Shown: piece by piece, positions 63,252-64,000 of the stretch
How positions within the stretch are numbered: position 1 is the stretch's first letter
How the letters are laid out: each line of letters opens with the position of its first letter
NCBI RefSeq assembly: GCF_012524205.1
Contig: NZ_JABACI010000006.1
Span: forward strand, 1 to 64,000
Origin: Microbacterium salsuginis
GTDB lineage: Bacteria > Actinomycetota > Actinomycetes > Actinomycetales > Microbacteriaceae
Reading direction: 5' to 3'
DNA length: 64,000 bases
Program-made: the position numbers and the translations under genes
The notes under the pieces: generated by a model
What the model was told of the DNA's origin: nothing
Database searches by the model: none
The model's input: only the letters and a program-made list of their open reading frames with translations

Positions 63252-63485
63252 ATGGCTATCGCACGACTTCACGGCGGACCGCTCGACGGGCAAGTCCTGC
63301 CCCTCGAAGACCCGCAGCTGGACCGCATGATCGTTCCCTACAGCGAGACGCAGGTCGTCTACGAGCGAAAGGGCTCTCCGGAGAACACCGGAGACGGCGA
63401 CGGCCCGACCGAGGCGGAGTTCTGGTTCGTCGAGTCCGAGGACGACATCGATCCCTACAGCGACACCGCGCGTGACCGACGGTGA
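63252..63485 (+). CDS. Small acidic hypothetical protein
   Basis: A 77-residue acidic protein starting MAIARLHGGPLDGQVLPLED. Its N-terminal GGPLDGQ and the YSETQVVYER strand recur in short actinobacterial response-regulator-neighbour proteins of unknown role, as far as I recall. The stop overlaps the CYTH gene start by 14 bases, which suggests one transcript. Confidence 0.75.
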   Translation: MAIARLHGGPLDGQVLPLEDPQLDRMIVPYSETQVVYERKGSPENTGDGDGPTEAEFWFVESEDDIDPYSDTARDRR

Positions 63486-64000
63486 CGCAGCTCCGACGAC
63501 CTCAGGCGGCACCAGCTCCGTAGAGATCGAGCTCAAGTTCGACGTCGACGACGCGACGCCGCTGCCGGACTGGTCCGGGCTGCCGGGTGTCGCGTCCGTC
63601 GGCGAAGCCGAAGGCCGTGAGCTCGACGCCGTCTACTTCGACACCGACGACCTCTCCCTGGCGCACGCGGGATATGCGGTCCGTCGCCGCACCGGCGGGC
63701 CGGACGAGGGCTGGCACATCAAGGGGCCGCGGGGCCCCGAAGGCGGCCGCGTCGAGCAGCAGTGGCCGCTCGGCGAACACGCCGACCTTCCCGAGCAGGT
63801 GCGCGCCGCGATCGCGGCGGTGACGGTCCCCACGCCCTCTCCCGGCGCTGCTGGAGCGTCGCCGGGAGCCCCGGGGCGCGTGGGCCCAGCCACGGCCCTC
63901 GCCGCGATCGCCCGCATTCGCAACACCCGCACCGCATACGCGCTCCTGGACGCTGCCGGTCGCCTCGTCGCCGAGTTCGTCGACGACCGGGTCAGGGCCC
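63472..64000 (+). CDS. CYTH-domain protein, 5' part
   Basis: A reading frame open to the window edge (at least 176 residues, partial). After a Gly/Thr-rich start, VEIELKFDVDD carries the ExExK metal/phosphate signature of CYTH triphosphate-tunnel enzymes. LDAVYFDTDDLSLA, YAVRRRTGG and WHIKGPRG follow as further tunnel strands. Actinobacterial versions usually add a CHAD domain, which would lie beyond the window. Likely substrates are inorganic triphosphate or polyphosphate. GTG 63472 is the probable start. Confidence 0.85.
   Translation, partial: MTDGDAAPTTSGGTSSVEIELKFDVDDATPLPDWSGLPGVASVGEAEGRELDAVYFDTDDLSLAHAGYAVRRRTGGPDEGWHIKGPRGPEGGRVEQQWPLGEHADLPEQVRAAIAAVTVPTPSPGAAGASPGAPGRVGPATALAAIARIRNTRTAYALLDAAGRLVAEFVDDRVRA

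Overview
The window is high-GC actinobacterial chromosome (about 70% G+C by eye). Gene order, lipoprotein and membrane gene types, abundant GTG starts and the many 1-4 base stop/start overlaps suggest a Microbacteriaceae member, most likely Microbacterium or a close relative. This is inferred from gene content, not from a database match.

Region 1 (1-17.9 kb) is housekeeping DNA read rightward. It opens with the end of a 5S rRNA gene and its terminator. Then come a repeat-rich basic protein, a HAD hydrolase, TlyA, NAD kinase, RecN, CTP synthase, a NUDIX hydrolase, XerD and a lipoprotein. The conserved segregation/RNA block follows: parA-scpA-scpB-rluB-tyrA-cmk-der. A NUDIX-NYN fusion gene closes the region. 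An extraordinary 106-bp G-run tract lies between the lipoprotein gene and parA.

Region 2 (17.9-36.6 kb) is mixed accessory and housekeeping DNA with frequent strand switches. It holds an S4 protein, a lysoplasmalogenase-like protein, an acetyltransferase and tRNA-Pro(GGG) with a terminator. Next is a poorly coded stretch with an orphan gene and a tyrosine-phosphatase-like gene. After that come a DHFR-like reductase, a mismatch glycosylase, an L,D-transpeptidase, a FUSC transporter, an aldo/keto reductase, a secreted beta-helix protein, an ABC exporter, a two-component system and a glycosyltransferase.

Region 3 (36.8-57.9 kb) is the most notable part: two complete type IV pilus gene clusters side by side. 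Each has the same order and strand pattern: major pilin, PilV-like, PilW-like, a large PilX/GspK-like protein with a predicted beta-solenoid, prepilin peptidase, PilM, PilN, PilO, PilT and PilC rightward, then PilB leftward and convergent. The paralogues have diverged, most strongly in the exposed pilins and the large tip-like proteins, so this looks like an old duplication kept as two machines. Each pilin gene is followed by a strong hairpin, and both upstream regions share a 14-base word.

Region 4 (58-64 kb) holds a YihY/BrkB-like membrane protein, NAD(P)H-hydrate epimerase, a class I glutamine amidotransferase, a glycogen-phosphorylase-family enzyme, a small acidic protein and the start of a CYTH-domain gene cut by the window edge.

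Three DNA-level signals run across genes. The word GCATCC/GGATGC occurs about 50 times in the first 20 kb, roughly four times chance, and sometimes forms palindromes. A palindromic intergenic element at 28.5 kb has partial copies inside both prepilin peptidase genes. A second long palindrome sits upstream of the phosphorylase gene.
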